The position numbers and the translations under genes were made by a program. A stretch of 64,000 nt of DNA. It comes from Linnemannia schmuckeri. Taxonomy: Eukaryota > Mortierellomycota > Mortierellomycetes > Mortierellales > Mortierellaceae. This document shows, one piece after another, positions 33,208 to 44,884 of this stretch (position 1 is its first letter; the number at the start of each line of letters is the position of its first letter). The notes under the pieces are model-generated. The model ran no database searches, was not told where the DNA came from, and was given only the letters and a program-made list of their open reading frames with translations. The stretch lies in NCBI GenBank assembly GCA_029449235.1, contig JANATG010000017.1, forward strand, positions 1,256,001-1,320,000, written 5' to 3'.

Positions 33208-34863
33208 CTACGCTGTTGTAAGGGTAAGGACTGCAAGGGATTTCAACACACGACGACCCTCCGCCAACGCGGCATCCTCTCCGAAGATTGTCGCAACCTC
33301 ACCATCAGTCAGAGTCACTGCCTTGTCGCTAGTATTGGTAACAACATACATCCTAGTTCCATCCACCACCCATACACCCGCCGCAATCTGTCGCTTTGTG
33401 TCTGTGTGCTCCAGAATCTGCTCCCCACCCAGAATATACCTCGATGCCAAGGGGACCAACTCCGCAGACAACCCCGGGATTGACGCCTTTAGCTCTGGAG
33501 TGAGTCCTTGTGGGTAGATCCAGCCCATCAACCCCTTTGCCCCATAAATGAGCGAGAGATACGCCATCAATCTGTACTCTTCAGGAGTAGGTGCTCGAGA
33601 CCAGCAAGTGTTAGGGTCCGAAAAGGCTTGTAGGACCATCCAGATGGGCATCCGGGGTTTACCAATCTTTGCAAGCTGCGACCGGTAGGACTGCATACGC
33701 CGACGGATATCGGTGCCCAAGTCGCCGAAACACCCATCACAGCCACAGCAGCCACCCTCTGGACTATAATTGCAACTTGAAGGGCTGAGACCGACGGGGT
33801 AGACGTCTGTCATGAGGATATCCGCAGCATCAGCGAATTGTGCGGCTGAGTTGCGGATAAAGTTGAGGACCAGCATGACGGGACGGTGGGGGTCAAGGGA
33901 TTGAATGGTGCGGTAGGCCTGTGTCGAGGCCTTTGGTTCAGACGCGATGCTTTGACCGTCAGGCTCGTCGGCAGTGTACCAGGTTGCTACACTGTCGTAG
34001 GCCTTAAAGCTGTTCACCTCGGCTGTGATGGTTGTTGTATTCACATAGGTGTGGCGCATGTCGTATTGGATTGAGACGCCAACATCATGTGCTGCCTTGA
34101 TACAGGCCAGGATATGTTTCCCGTCTCCGTAAGGCGGCACAAAGTTGACGTGGTTGATGCCCATCTCCTTCAGTTCCTTCATGGCTCCAACGGGGTCTAC
34201 TTCGCCAAAGTTACTGAACCCTGCGTACATGCCGAATGGGAATAAAGGCGGTGATGCAGAGGTGAGGGGCGATCTTGATTGTTGGGGCACAAGCGATCCA
34301 TGTAGATAATCGACTCTCACAATGTGTGACGTCCCCGGGGTAGGCTCCTGGTAGATCGCAAAGGTAGCCTTGGCCTCGACAGATCCCAATACAGCAGAGA
34401 CGGCTGTTGAGGAAACGCCAATATTGCCCTTAGGAACTGAGAGGACATTGGTACCAGGACGAACAGACGCCTTAAAGGGCGTGCTACCGGCGCCACCAAA
34501 GTGGAGAGTGACGACAGTCTGTAAGGAATCCTTTGGAACATCGACAACAAAGTCGACTAGTTCGTCAGTGGTGTAGATGGGTTTGTAGCGCGGGGTGACG
34601 GCCAAGGCATCGGGCGGTGGCCACTTGAACCACGATGGGAGAGGTGCAAGGATGCCTGGGTTTGGGTAGGGTGGTTTGTATGTCTGGTTGTTGCCTGTCG
34701 AGAGTGAATCTAGTTGAGTGGTGTGGGGTTTGTTGCGGTTAAAGTTGCGGTTGTTGATCAATACAGGGAATGGCAGTGGTAAGAGGGGATCGGCGTGCGT
34801 TGATCCCAGGAATATACATCCTGCTGCTGCTGCTGCGAGGATTGTTGCTATGTGAGGATGCAT
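33208..34863 (-). CDS. secreted glycoside-hydrolase-like protein
   Basis: A single-exon 551-residue protein starting at 34863. Residues 1-24 are a signal peptide (Ala-rich core, ...STHADP). A Pro-rich spacer is followed by a beta-sandwich-like segment (~80-200) and then a TIM-barrel-like region (~205-480). Barrel-like motifs are FPFGMYAGFSNFGE, GINHVNFVPPYGD, YDMRHTY, ATWYTADEPDG (the Glu is a likely acid/base), ILMTDVYPVG and MPIWMVLQAF. A Cys-rich loop near residue 370 (CNYSPEGGCCGCDGC) is unusual for a glycoside hydrolase and may be a disulfide knot. The C-terminal ~70 residues look like a second beta-sandwich. The fold resembles the GH clan A barrels, but I cannot give a family number or substrate. 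It is probably secreted to act on polysaccharide in soil or cell walls. Confidence 0.7.
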   Translation of the reverse strand: MHPHIATILAAAAAGCIFLGSTHADPLLPLPFPVLINNRNFNRNKPHTTQLDSLSTGNNQTYKPPYPNPGILAPLPSWFKWPPPDALAVTPRYKPIYTTDELVDFVVDVPKDSLQTVVTLHFGGAGSTPFKASVRPGTNVLSVPKGNIGVSSTAVSAVLGSVEAKATFAIYQEPTPGTSHIVRVDYLHGSLVPQQSRSPLTSASPPLFPFGMYAGFSNFGEVDPVGAMKELKEMGINHVNFVPPYGDGKHILACIKAAHDVGVSIQYDMRHTYVNTTTITAEVNSFKAYDSVATWYTADEPDGQSIASEPKASTQAYRTIQSLDPHRPVMLVLNFIRNSAAQFADAADILMTDVYPVGLSPSSCNYSPEGGCCGCDGCFGDLGTDIRRRMQSYRSQLAKIGKPRMPIWMVLQAFSDPNTCWSRAPTPEEYRLMAYLSLIYGAKGLMGWIYPQGLTPELKASIPGLSAELVPLASRYILGGEQILEHTDTKRQIAAGVWVVDGTRMYVVTNTSDKAVTLTDGEVATIFGEDAALAEGRRVLKSLAVLTLTTA

Positions 34864-36605
34864 TTTTTGTGGTGGAGTTTAAGATGAGAAAAGAAAAGAA
34901 AAGAGGTGTGAAAGATATGGAATGGAAGAAGGAAAGAGAAAGAAGATGGCGATGATTGAAAGTAGAGGAAGGGATAATTACTTTCTTTATTGCAACATCT
35001 AACTGATAACCCGTACGTTAGTATGTGGACCTCCGTCTCCGTAAGATACTTAGACCCGCCGACCTCCTTGAAATATTTTATTTTTATTACAACTACTACT
35101 CCTAGAAACGGACAGGACCATATACACGCCCCCTTGTTCGCCAAGAATTAAACAAACAAGGAGACAAGGAACGAGCACCACCGCGATAATTTTTTTATAT
35201 GTCCAAGGAGTATTAAACAAAAAGTAGCGGTGAACAGGGATGAACAGAAACCGCAACCAAAAAGGACGTTGTATATACCATTCCTGGCTTTTTTATTCTT
35301 CTTTATCATATGTGTTTAATCGCTAATGTGTTTTTAATACTATCAAGTTCTGATTGGTTGGAAGATTATGTTTCACTGATGGTTTGTTGTTGTGATCAGT
35401 TGTGATCGTTATACGGGGCACAGCAAAAGAGAGGATGTGATAGGGAGAGAGAGTGAGAGGGAAGGTGAAGGAGGGAGAAGGGGAGAAAAATATCACCGTG
35501 CTCATAAGGAAAGATCTGACGACGGTCAAGGATCCAGGAACAAAAGTAGTAAGGGGATGTGAGAGATGACCCTAGCCCGCTCGATCCAAACAAGCAAGCG
35601 GGTGTCTCTACCTGTGTGCCTGACCAAAGAGGGCAGACAGACCCGACTAGCAAAATACGTTCATGTCCATGCTTTTTTTTTTTTTTTTTTTTTTTTTTTG
35701 CTTGCTTGACCATACGGCCTCTTCTCGCATGGCTTAGCAGACTCTTTGACAATGCATGCGTGTATGCCACTATCGCATTGTCGACTTCTCTCTCCCTCCT
35801 TCATTCCCCCTTCATACTTTATTCTTTCTTTTCTTCTAGCCCCTGCCAAGACCTGTATGTATGTATGTATGTATGTAGGCCTTGCATTGTTATTGCCTTC
35901 TTTCTCCGTCTTCCTTCTCTCTCCATGTATTCTTCTCTCCTTATCACATTTCACTCTCCCTCATCCCATTCTCGCAGGTACGAAAAAGGCACAACCGCAT
36001 AGACGGGTTGGGCGTTCTTGACTCAAAAGGGGCAGCAATCGAACGGGATGGAAGTAAAAAATTGGAGGTCAGAGAACAGAGAAAGGAACCAAGCACGTTT
36101 TTTTCCACGGGAAGAAAACAAAGTTTGATTCTATGCAACACAGACCCCTCCAACCCATACATAACATATCGCCACTTGGAAAGAAAAAAGGCAAACAAGG
36201 CAGGCAAAGCAAGCATCGGGGGGTGCAGGGGAAGGGGAGATAGAGGTGGCAAGGGTGGGCGTTTTGTGGTTCAGGAAAAAAAAAAAGAACCAATAACCTT
36301 GTTACCCCTGTCCATTGCTGCCCATGGTTCTCCTCGGATATAAAAAGAGGATCCTTTTTCTTTTTTTTGTTCTCTTTGCGCTACTTCGTCTGCTCTCACC
36401 TATTCACTTTATCGTGCACATTTCCCACACATCCCTACCATATACCGATACACCACTCCACCGCTCTCCAAGCCCTGTACATAGACATAAACTGTATATA
36501 GATCTTCATCCAACACAGCACACACCGCAAAAAAAACAATAGCCCACAACCCACCGTCCTCTGCCTCCACAAGCACCCCCACCAAAACACACACAACATC
36601 AAAAA
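34864..36605. other. intergenic; poly(T) and GTAT repeat
   Basis: No supported gene. A poly(T) run lies at about 35672-35699 and a (GTAT)n microsatellite at about 35855-35877. A possible TATA box (GATATAAAAAG) lies near 36337, about 265 bases upstream of the next gene, in a 5' region that ends in C/A-rich sequence. Confidence 0.4.
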
Positions 36606-37259
36606 ATGACTCTGAAGTCAAAAGTCCTAGTCGTCGCAGGAGGGATCACCGTCCTCGCCGTCGGAGCCGCAGTAGTTGTCGTCGCCACCCCCGCCCTCGC
36701 AGTCCAAGCTGGCACCACTGTCGTCTCCTACGTCCTTGCAAATGGCTGTCTCATCATCAAAGAAGTCATCTCAGGCATCTTCTCTGCGGGCGCCTTATGG
36801 TACCTCTGGGATTACCTCCGTCCTTGTTGTTCTACTTCATCTTCACACAGGCATCGCCATGAATCGCATTTGGCACCGGTGCAACCTTACCATACGGGTT
36901 GGGAGCCTGACTCGATTGCTCTCTCCCCGCGCACAAGAACATCTTTCCAATCCCAACGCCGTGGCCGACCACGTTCAAACTCGGAGATCTCCCTCCTCTC
37001 AGAGTTCGAGCTCGAACTACCTGTCTCGGTGTTTGATACACCCCGGTCCCCGGCCTTGGCGGGTACACCCTTTTCCATCGACGCAAGGTCACGGGCAAGT
37101 TCCCGCTCCCGCTCACCTGCCGGGTCTGGTTACAATACAGGCTCGGCGTCGCCAGCTTGGACGTTGGACGAGACGACGAGGTCGGAGATGTATGGGGTGA
37201 CGACTATTATTGATTCGTATGTCCAGCGTGGTCTTCGACAGCGCTTCTCGGGCGTATGA
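36606..37259 (+). CDS. small membrane protein with Ser/Arg-rich tail
   Basis: A single-exon 217-residue protein; its ATG at 36606 is preceded by AAAAA. Residues 6-32 form one strong transmembrane segment (VLVVAGGITVLAVGAAVVVV...), and residues 40-70 form a second, amphipathic or hairpin segment ending in an LRPCC pair that could be palmitoylated. The rest is hydrophilic: a His-rich stretch (SSHRHRHESH), Ser-Pro and Arg-Ser dipeptides, and a short conserved-looking end. The topology suggests an internal-membrane anchor with a regulatory cytoplasmic tail. I do not recognise the family. It converges with the kinesin gene, with about 490 bases between the two stops. Confidence 0.55.
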   Translation: MTLKSKVLVVAGGITVLAVGAAVVVVATPALAVQAGTTVVSYVLANGCLIIKEVISGIFSAGALWYLWDYLRPCCSTSSSHRHRHESHLAPVQPYHTGWEPDSIALSPRTRTSFQSQRRGRPRSNSEISLLSEFELELPVSVFDTPRSPALAGTPFSIDARSRASSRSRSPAGSGYNTGSASPAWTLDETTRSEMYGVTTIIDSYVQRGLRQRFSGV

Positions 37260-37744
37260 AGAGAAGGAACGCGCGAGATGGGGGGAGAAAAGGATTGGAC
37301 GCGTCGAAGAAAATCGCCAAGACAGCCAAGGGGAGGGAGGAAAGGGGGGAGGGAGAGAGGTTGTAGTTGGTCCGTGTTGAGGTCAATGGAAAAAGGGGAG
37401 GAAGTAGAGGATGGGCGTTTCGCAAACCTTCTCCTCTTCCATACATCCTTCCTTCCTTCCTTGCTCCTTTTTCACAGATTGCAAGCAAAGGACAACGAAA
37501 AAAAAGTCTTGGCGTTGGCAACCACACATACATATACCTTCACCCCTTTTTTCAGTCTACATGCATAAACCCATACATACTTGTACTGTACATATCAAAT
37601 AAACAATCATTGTTAACAGAAATAATAACAAAGTGCAACAAAAGGACTATGGTACAAATAGGAAGGAGAAGAAGATATAGAATGTATCTACAGACGAGGG
37701 AATAATCTTTGTGAGGAAAAAAAAAATATCATCTTTTGTTTTGC

Positions 37745-40700
37745 TCATGTCGCTTTAATCCTCCTGAGGGTTGCCCCCGCAGAAGACGAGGTCGTTGAAG
37801 AAGAAGTCGACGACGAGGGGACCGACGAGGAGATCGATGAACTCGATCCTGTAAGAGGAAGTAGACAACTATTGACCTTGGCTGCAAACCGCAAGCTGCG
37901 CAGTGTCTGGTCCAGGTGGACGCCGAGGGGCGAGATATGGACGATGAAAAGGATCTTGGTGTTGTTGTTGTCCACAAACGAACTCTGAAGCAGATGAGTC
38001 AACTATTTTTTTATGACAAACGGGGAGAAACGTACAAACGATTAGATAAAAGAAAAGTTTGTCACTAATGGTTGAGGAATGGGATCGAAATGGATAAAGT
38101 AAACACGCTAACAAAAGTACAGACAGGGTCCCATTCTCTTACCTTGGAACCACGATAAGGAGCCTGAGCATTGTTCGACAGAGCGAGGAAGACATCTCCA
38201 AGACACTTGAGGCTCTGGTCTACTTCCCCTTCTACCAGTGCCTTGTCGCTATCCTTGGAGCCAGATTCGTCTTTGGTTGCATCCAAGTGTGAATCGGAAG
38301 CAATCAGGTCCACAAAGTGCAAGGCGCCCTCTGTCGTTTTACCCGTGCCTGAATCGACTCCCGTCACACGAATCGTAAACACGCTAAAAAGAAAATCAAA
38401 ACAAGCAAACAAACAAAAGTGGTTAGTACGAAAGCAACTAACACAATTGCAATATTCAAATAAAGCGAAAGTAACCACATGGCGACATACCTATGACCAC
38501 CACGGTAGGTATCCTTGAGGGATGTCTTGACAACTGCCTGCCGACGCTGAGCAATCCTTAAAAGTGACCCAATCATCACAGCAGATTTGAGTTCCGTCAT
38601 ATTGATACCAGTCACGGTGGCCTTGCCGTCTGGGCCACTCTGAATCTCATGTGCTGTGGTTGTCGGTGATCCCTCGGGAGCGTGGAGATCGTATATTGTC
38701 TCATTATAAATCCCAATGTGCCGAACCTCCAAGGTGTACTTCCAGTCGTTCGACTCTGGTGCCCTTGTCGCCTCATAGATCTGCAAGATTGACCGAGGAA
38801 TCAGTCCCATCGATTCCTCCGCAGAGCCCGAAGGCCCCTCGAGGGTGTACGACTTGCCGGTCCAGGTGGAGCCATATGCAAACACACAGGCGCTCCCTCC
38901 GCTCAATATCGAAGGCAACATCTGCGAGACATCCTCAAAGAGATCATCCTGAGTCGACGTTGCTGCAAAGACTCTGTCAAAAGTGAATGGATACTTGAGT
39001 TCCTTGGCTGATGTGAGGACAATCTCTCGACCCTCGAGATCTGGATAGTCGATTGAGGTCACGGCACCATCGATAGCACCATTTGGCCGAACGCGACAAA
39101 AGACACGGATATGACCTTTGAGGTCCATAATAGTACCGTACAACTTGCGTCGGCTTGTTTCCTCGTCCTTGACCTTTTGTTGGCGCTTTCGTACCTGCGT
39201 CTCCGAGTCGCTCAGCTTTCGCTCTAGCTCCTTGATAGATGCCTCTCTCCTTGCGATAGTGTCCTCCGTTCGCTAATTAGTCCGACATTAGAAGCGAAAT
39301 AATGTTAACATTGAAGGCTAAACATAGAGTACTTGGTACAAGGGTGGGGCCAACAACACAGAAGCGAAAATACCTCGATCTTGAGTTTCAACGCTCTGTT
39401 ATCAGTCTCGAACGCCAAACAGTTGGAAGACTGTGTTGAGATTGTCGTGCGGAGGTTGGCACTCTCTTGGATTTGTTGCTCCAGGTGATTGTTTGCGATG
39501 CGTAGGTTGGACTCCTCCATATCGCGCTCTTGTTGCAGGCGTGCCTCTGTCGATTTTTCTTGATCCACTTCCATCGCCTGTTGTGACTGCAGAGCCTTCA
39601 TATTGTCAAGGTGCTTTCGGTTTAGCATCTATATAATAGGTAGGCAGAGTGAGAAGATTTGTGAGCAACATATCCTTACATGAACATACATCTATGCTTG
39701 GCCTACACCTGTCTGCCGAACGATAGCGTCACTCGAGGATAGAGGCGAGACTTACAAATATCTCTTGCTCCACTGTTGACATCTTTTGCAGCATATCATT
39801 ATTCTCAATCTCTTTGCCAACGACCTTGCTCTCGAGTCCCAAGCGGAACGATTCCAGCTCCTCAACTAACAGGACAACAAAGCATTACCGATAGTGTTAG
39901 TGTGAGACCATAGATAAATCATACAGAAAAAAATGGTAATTGTAACCCTGCTAAAAGCTTACTCTTGTTGGCATTGGTTTCCAAAGTCTGTGTAATCTCC
40001 GTGATGTTACCGGTGGATTTGTTGAGCATTTCATGCAAGGTGCTTGTCAACTCTTCCATATCCTGAAGTCGACCCTTGGTATCCCATGCAGCTCGTTTCT
40101 TTTTAGCCGGCAACTCAATGTCAGCGGACAATGCAATTGCTTTTCCTGCACCTTTTGGTTGTGCCGTCGGTGCTCCAGGTGCCGGCGTTGTACTCCGAGA
40201 CCGTGAGGTGGCCCTTGTAACGATAGGTTGTGAGGGTCTCGCTTTAGACTTTGCAGACGGTACTGCTCGTGCACGACCTCCTGTTGGTACTGTCGGAGTA
40301 GTTGTTCTTGTCGCTTTGCCAGCTGCTGTGGTCGGTCCTGTTTTGGTAGATGTCAAAGTGGTCTTGGCAGTGGTAGTAGGTCTGGCTGCTGGTGTTGTCC
40401 GCCCAGTCGGCCGTGTCTGTGTCTGCAGTGGTGTTCTTCCAGCTGGTTTAGTGATTGTTGGCTGTTGCTGTCGTTGTGTTCCTGCAATAAGTCCATTGGG
40501 TCTCCTCGCAGCTCCTGTGGTTGCCGCTATTGTGCCTCTAGTGTTGGGAGCCGGTCTAGTTGAGAGTGCTGCTGCTGCTGCTCGGGACGGTCTTGCGCGT
40601 GGGTCGTCCTCTGCTTTCCGCTTCACTCCAGCAACAGTCTTAGGGGGTAAAGGTTCCAGCATCTCTAGCGTCAAAGTATGGTCCTTCTTGGACTCGTTGT

Positions 40701-41009
40701 TCATGCCAATCCCAGTTCCTGCTCCTGTTGTCGTACCAATACTCCTGTTGCCAAAGAACGTTGTGGCAGAATAGTTTTCGTTTTCGTTCATGGCGGCTGC
40801 AGCAACAGCCAGTGCTGTTGACAGGGCAGAGGATGAGTTGGACCGCACAATGGTCGATGGTGGTTTGAGCTTCGAGAGCTGTTGTCGTTGTTGATGTGAG
40901 AAAAGGGATGTTTGTGTTAGTTTGCTTCATCGAGTAGCAGTTCCTTGGGTCTGCGACGATTGTGTCATTTAAAGAGCAATCGGCTTACCGAGCGATTGAG
41001 TTGTTCCAT
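37745..41009 (-). CDS. kinesin-14 (C-terminal motor) with degenerate motifs
   Basis: Seven exons: 41009-40989, 40878-39963, 39865-39756, 39628-39374, 39272-38491, 38383-38143 and 38002-37745. All junctions use GT-AG and keep the frame; the product is 860 residues. The N-terminal ~310 residues are Thr/Ala/Arg-rich and basic, suited to microtubule binding. A coiled coil follows (exons 3-5), then the C-terminal motor beginning RVFCRVRP after the neck, which defines the minus-end-directed kinesin-14 class. The P-loop reads AYGSTWTGKS (usual form G-Q-T-G-S-G-K-T). Switch I, normally N-x-x-S-S-R-S-H, reads DTYRGGH. Switch II, normally D-L-A-G-S-E, reads DLIASD. Motif DQSLKCLGDV is kept. So it may bind nucleotide poorly, like the non-motor partners Vik1 and Cik1; that is inference. 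The transposon end lies 228 bases upstream of the start codon. Confidence 0.85.
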
Positions 41010-41236
41010 GGCTTGATTGTTGATTGTGTTGCCCTGAGAAAGAGTGTGAGAAAGATGATTTTGATTTGTTGTTGGACGGTGAATCCTTTTCCTGTCGACT
41101 GTGTAATAGATATTTCTTCTGCCCTTGGTTCCTTGGCCCTTGTCCTATGTTTGGCTGTAGTAGTGGTGTCCTTTCGTCCCTTTGTTGTTGTCAATCTCAA
41201 CATGTGGGTGTGTATAGTGCATATGAATAAGAAATA

Positions 41237-42105
41237 GAAGCTCTGAACCCAGCCACTCGTCAGCAATTTTGCTGACGAGTGGCTGGGACACTATTTCCAC
41301 TTTTACTAAGGATGCTGCAATTTCGTTCGAATTACCAAAAAAGGCTATTGTGAGTCTGACGGCAAGAAAGGGAGCGGTCTCAACTCACATCCCTTCACTC
41401 CTCTATGGTCTTCGCTCCTTCACGTCTTCTATACAATTGTCTCTTACCTCGCCCTCCGTCCTGGTTGATATCGAATAAAGCGATAGCATGTCTAACAAAA
41501 GGAAGCTCAGATACAGATGCGGATCTCAAGCACGTTCATTAGCATCGGATCATCCGAGCATCAGAGCCACTGTTATTCAGTTTGTCTCATCTCGTTCTCT
41601 TTCTCTTCATACTCTTCATAGCGACATTCCGCCATATGAAGAGACTCCAGCCACGCCAAGTAAACGCGTGTCGAAGGTTTCCAGAGTAAGAGCGCTGTTT
41701 GATACGATACTCAGCGAGTCTTTGCTTTCGTTTTCGTTGCGGCTGCTAAATCACTGTTCTTCAACGCGGTATAGCTTCAAGGCATAGCCGGGCTCGGCCG
41801 CATCGACTTCTGCAAACCTGATAAACAATCCCCTGGAGGAGCCATTCAAGTGAGTGGATAGCGGGCATTGGTGTAAACATGATGTTTTGTTCTCCGAGCA
41901 CATTTCTAATCGTCTCGTGGCACTTTGTATTCGCTCCGCATAAAATACCCCGAGAAAAGCTGCCGAGGCTCTACTCTCATTGAGTGGAACCCATTCTCCT
42001 CTGGAGAGATCCACTTCCTTCAGGAACTTTATAAAGTTCGACCCTGCACAGAATGAGGCGAATCCTTTCTGGTCGCCCGCGCAACCCTCTCAGCCAGGGC
42101 AAGAG
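41237..42105. repeat. left TIR, with 44-bp insert
   Basis: Outer 20 bases 41237-41256, then a 44-bp insert at 41257-41300 absent from the right TIR, then the 805-bp match 41301-42105. With its neighbours the insert forms a perfect 40-bp palindrome (19-bp arms CCCAGCCACTCGTCAGCAA around TT) at 41248-41287. The TIR holds a promoter region and coding exons (see the gene at 41488). Confidence 0.8.
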
Positions 42106-44641
42106 TCAATTAGCTCGCCAACACCTAAACGAGTACGAAATCAATCCCATCTCTTTTGGGCCAGGTTAACATGTACTTTAAACTGCGCACTAACATTCTA
42201 AGCCATCTCAGGTGTATGATTCACCTTCAATAGGACACGGCACACCCATGCCAAACAGCCAGACGCCAACATCAACCCGCAAGCGATATGTAAGTAATCC
42301 AGCCTTGCTAGCTACATACACTATCTTTGCAGTGATTTCCTACCTAGATTTATTAATTTGAATGTATGTGTCCTAGACCGCTATGCCACAGAAACTACTT
42401 AAAGTTTTAAATTGCATAAAGGACGAAAACATGTCTCTTCCTACATTTTTGGAGGAGCTGTTCAAGTCCGATGATCACCAAGTCGCACAGTGGACTGGGC
42501 AATTCCACGAAAACAAGGGCGCTGGACGAGTTTTAAAAATCTGAGCCGACAAGCTGCAGGACAAGGAGGATGACGAAGATTTCGTCAACGGTGCCGTTGA
42601 TGTCGTTGTCAGCCGGACTTTGGTGCATCTTGAAAGCAACGAGACAAAAAAACGTTGGCGACTCCCGCACCATATGGTGACTGAGAAGAACGTTACAGAT
42701 TTATTAAACGGCGACTCTCACTTTCTTCACCGGTACGCCGAGGGCGCCAAATATTTGGCTCGTTTCTTGAAGGGTTTGCTCGAGGAATCTGATCAAGAAG
42801 TCTCGTCCGTATCAACCAAGAATTTCAAGAGGCTGTCGTCTGTTCGAGGATGCATTTCGGCGATCCTGATATTCATGTCGTCGCAAGAGGTCAACGCCTT
42901 CCAGACCATTATGGGGCTATTTCTCCACTGCACAGGATGCCCGAGAAGAGTGCTCGAGGTTCTCTCTGGATTGGGGCTCTCAGTCTCCCATAGCCAAATC
43001 CAGAAAGTACTGCGAACGTTAACAAAGGACGCTCTAATGCAAATCAGGAAAATCGTGTTGAGCCATGATTGGTTCATCGTGTATGACAACATTGACATCG
43101 CTAACAGGCATCACCACCAAAGGATCGAAAAACGGGACACTTTCGACAATGGTACCGCTGCCACTCTCATACTTTTCCCTTCCAACAGGGACCAATCTCC
43201 CACTGCACCGCCAAGTGTCCTTCGCCCGGAGCATGAGAGACCAGAACCTGTTACTGAACTGTTCCTTCCCAAGGACGTCGATTGGGAGGTGTTTCGAGAA
43301 GTCTGTCGATCGCACGTTTCCGCTGCCATTGTGCGGTCATTGCCAGCGGGTTCCCCTGCCGCTCCCATCCCGATTTTGGCCATCAAAAAGCTTGATATCA
43401 ATAAGACTGCTCTTTTCCCGCTGCAGACCATGAAGCTCGACGAATCCACCATTGCCGGCAATTTGGCGGTGCTGGAAAAAATCACAGAGATAATCCTTCA
43501 ATTGTCAGAAGAATGGTTTGCCGATCCCAACAACATCATCTTTGGCGGTGACCAGATGTCTGTGTCCAGGATGCTGACTCTCAAGATTCACCGCCTTGTG
43601 GATACCGATCCCTACCACAGCCTTGCATGGGTACACCCGACCCTCCAGCTCTTCCACCTTAGAATGAACCTGTGCGGCACCATCTTCAGGACCCACTATG
43701 GTTCTCCAATGCACCCAGGCACTCTTGCAGCGATCAGTATTTTTATGGACTTCAAGCGCTTGAGCAAGGATAAGCAGGAGCTCAAAGCCACGGACGAGTT
43801 GCTGAGGATTGTCTTTGACGCGATGGTTACATTGCTCCACGAGTCCCTGCGGTAACGTGGTACATCGGACAAGCTTGATATTTCAAAACTCACAGAAACC
43901 ATCATTAACTCCTTCTGTAGTTTGCCTTCGCCGTCGCTCTTTGGTCTGCCCTGTACTACCGTCAACATCAACGCCCTCCTACTCTTGCGCGATATAGCAG
44001 TGTACATTGAACTAGGTGAGGCCATCAAAGCCGGCGACATCGGTCGCATTAGTCACCTGTTGCCGATCATCACTTTGATGATGCATGGAGGGGGCAACAC
44101 CAACTATCCCCTTGAATTAATACGGCTCCTCTATGGTATTCGCCATCTGTGGACGGAGGAATGGGCGACAAAGATCCTCTCCAGCATGCTTGTCAATCCC
44201 AAAGGCATTGATGGTGAATGGATGGCGACCGATATGCTTCAAGAGAACCACAACTATCTCCTCAAATCCATCCTTTCAGCAAAAGGATCCAATATGACTT
44301 GGGAGCATTTCAGGGATTCGATTTCCACCAACATCAAGACTTTTCAGGCCATTTCACGGATGTTCGAGCGGGAGGTCGGGGTTGGCTCCAACAGCACCAA
44401 ACACCAAGCACCACCCACTGCAAAAGAGATCTCCAAGGTGCATGGGTACCTCCGAGACAATGGCATTTTATGCGAGCCGAAGTCCGGTAAATGCAAGTAA
44501 GGAGTCCCAGTGATTGATCTGCAGTATCTTGGTGGAGAGAAGATGGTCGGGGGATCTGTTGAGCGATTTCTGAATAAGCACCGATCAGAGAATGCGGTGG
44601 ATTTAGAAGAGACGGAGGCACTGGAGAACGTTATAAACTGA
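41488..44641 (+). pseudogene. DUF6589-type protein, two in-frame stops
   Basis: Six exons keep one frame: 41488-41685, 41775-41849, 41968-42132, 42212-42289, 42377-43851 and 43921-44641 (904 codons). The first 46 codons of exon 3 lie within the TIR and match the RecQ gene. Later residues show the DUF6589 pattern: a conserved Asp in IVYDNIDIANRHH, GGDQMSVSRM (usual form GDQLT) and, after the last intron, NYPLELIRLLYG with a candidate Glu. These could be an RNase H-like Asp-Asp-Glu set, but this is inference from family resemblance. An in-frame TGA at 42542-42544 falls where Trp would fit (VLKI-stop-ADKLQD), and a TAA at 44498-44500 precedes a further 47 coherent codons. No frameshift was seen. 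Function in transposition is unproven. Confidence 0.7.
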
Positions 44642-44884
44642 ATATATTTTGGTTTCACTACTCTCTATGATAATTGAGTGAAACGAAAAAAGACAATGGG
44701 GAAATAGATAAGGATGGGATTAAAGAAAGATTGATATGGAGAAGCGAATCATTGGGATTGCGCCATGCGGACAAAATTAAGTGAATGACTAATACTTGCA
44801 GAACGAGAATCTCAATCTGCGGGAGGTGGTCACATTGCGGAGGGGCTAAGAGTAAACCACAAGTGCGACCTTCAATGGATATGA

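Noticed and set aside
35855..35877. Tandem GTAT units as a CRISPR-like or regulatory array
   Set aside because: A simple microsatellite; no spacers. No CRISPR array is present anywhere in the window.
41488..41787. 99-residue TIR ORF as a stand-alone gene
   Set aside because: A GTAAGA donor at 41686, a CTAAAT branch site and a TATAG acceptor split it. Spliced, it leads in frame into the two large genes, so it is better read as their first exon.
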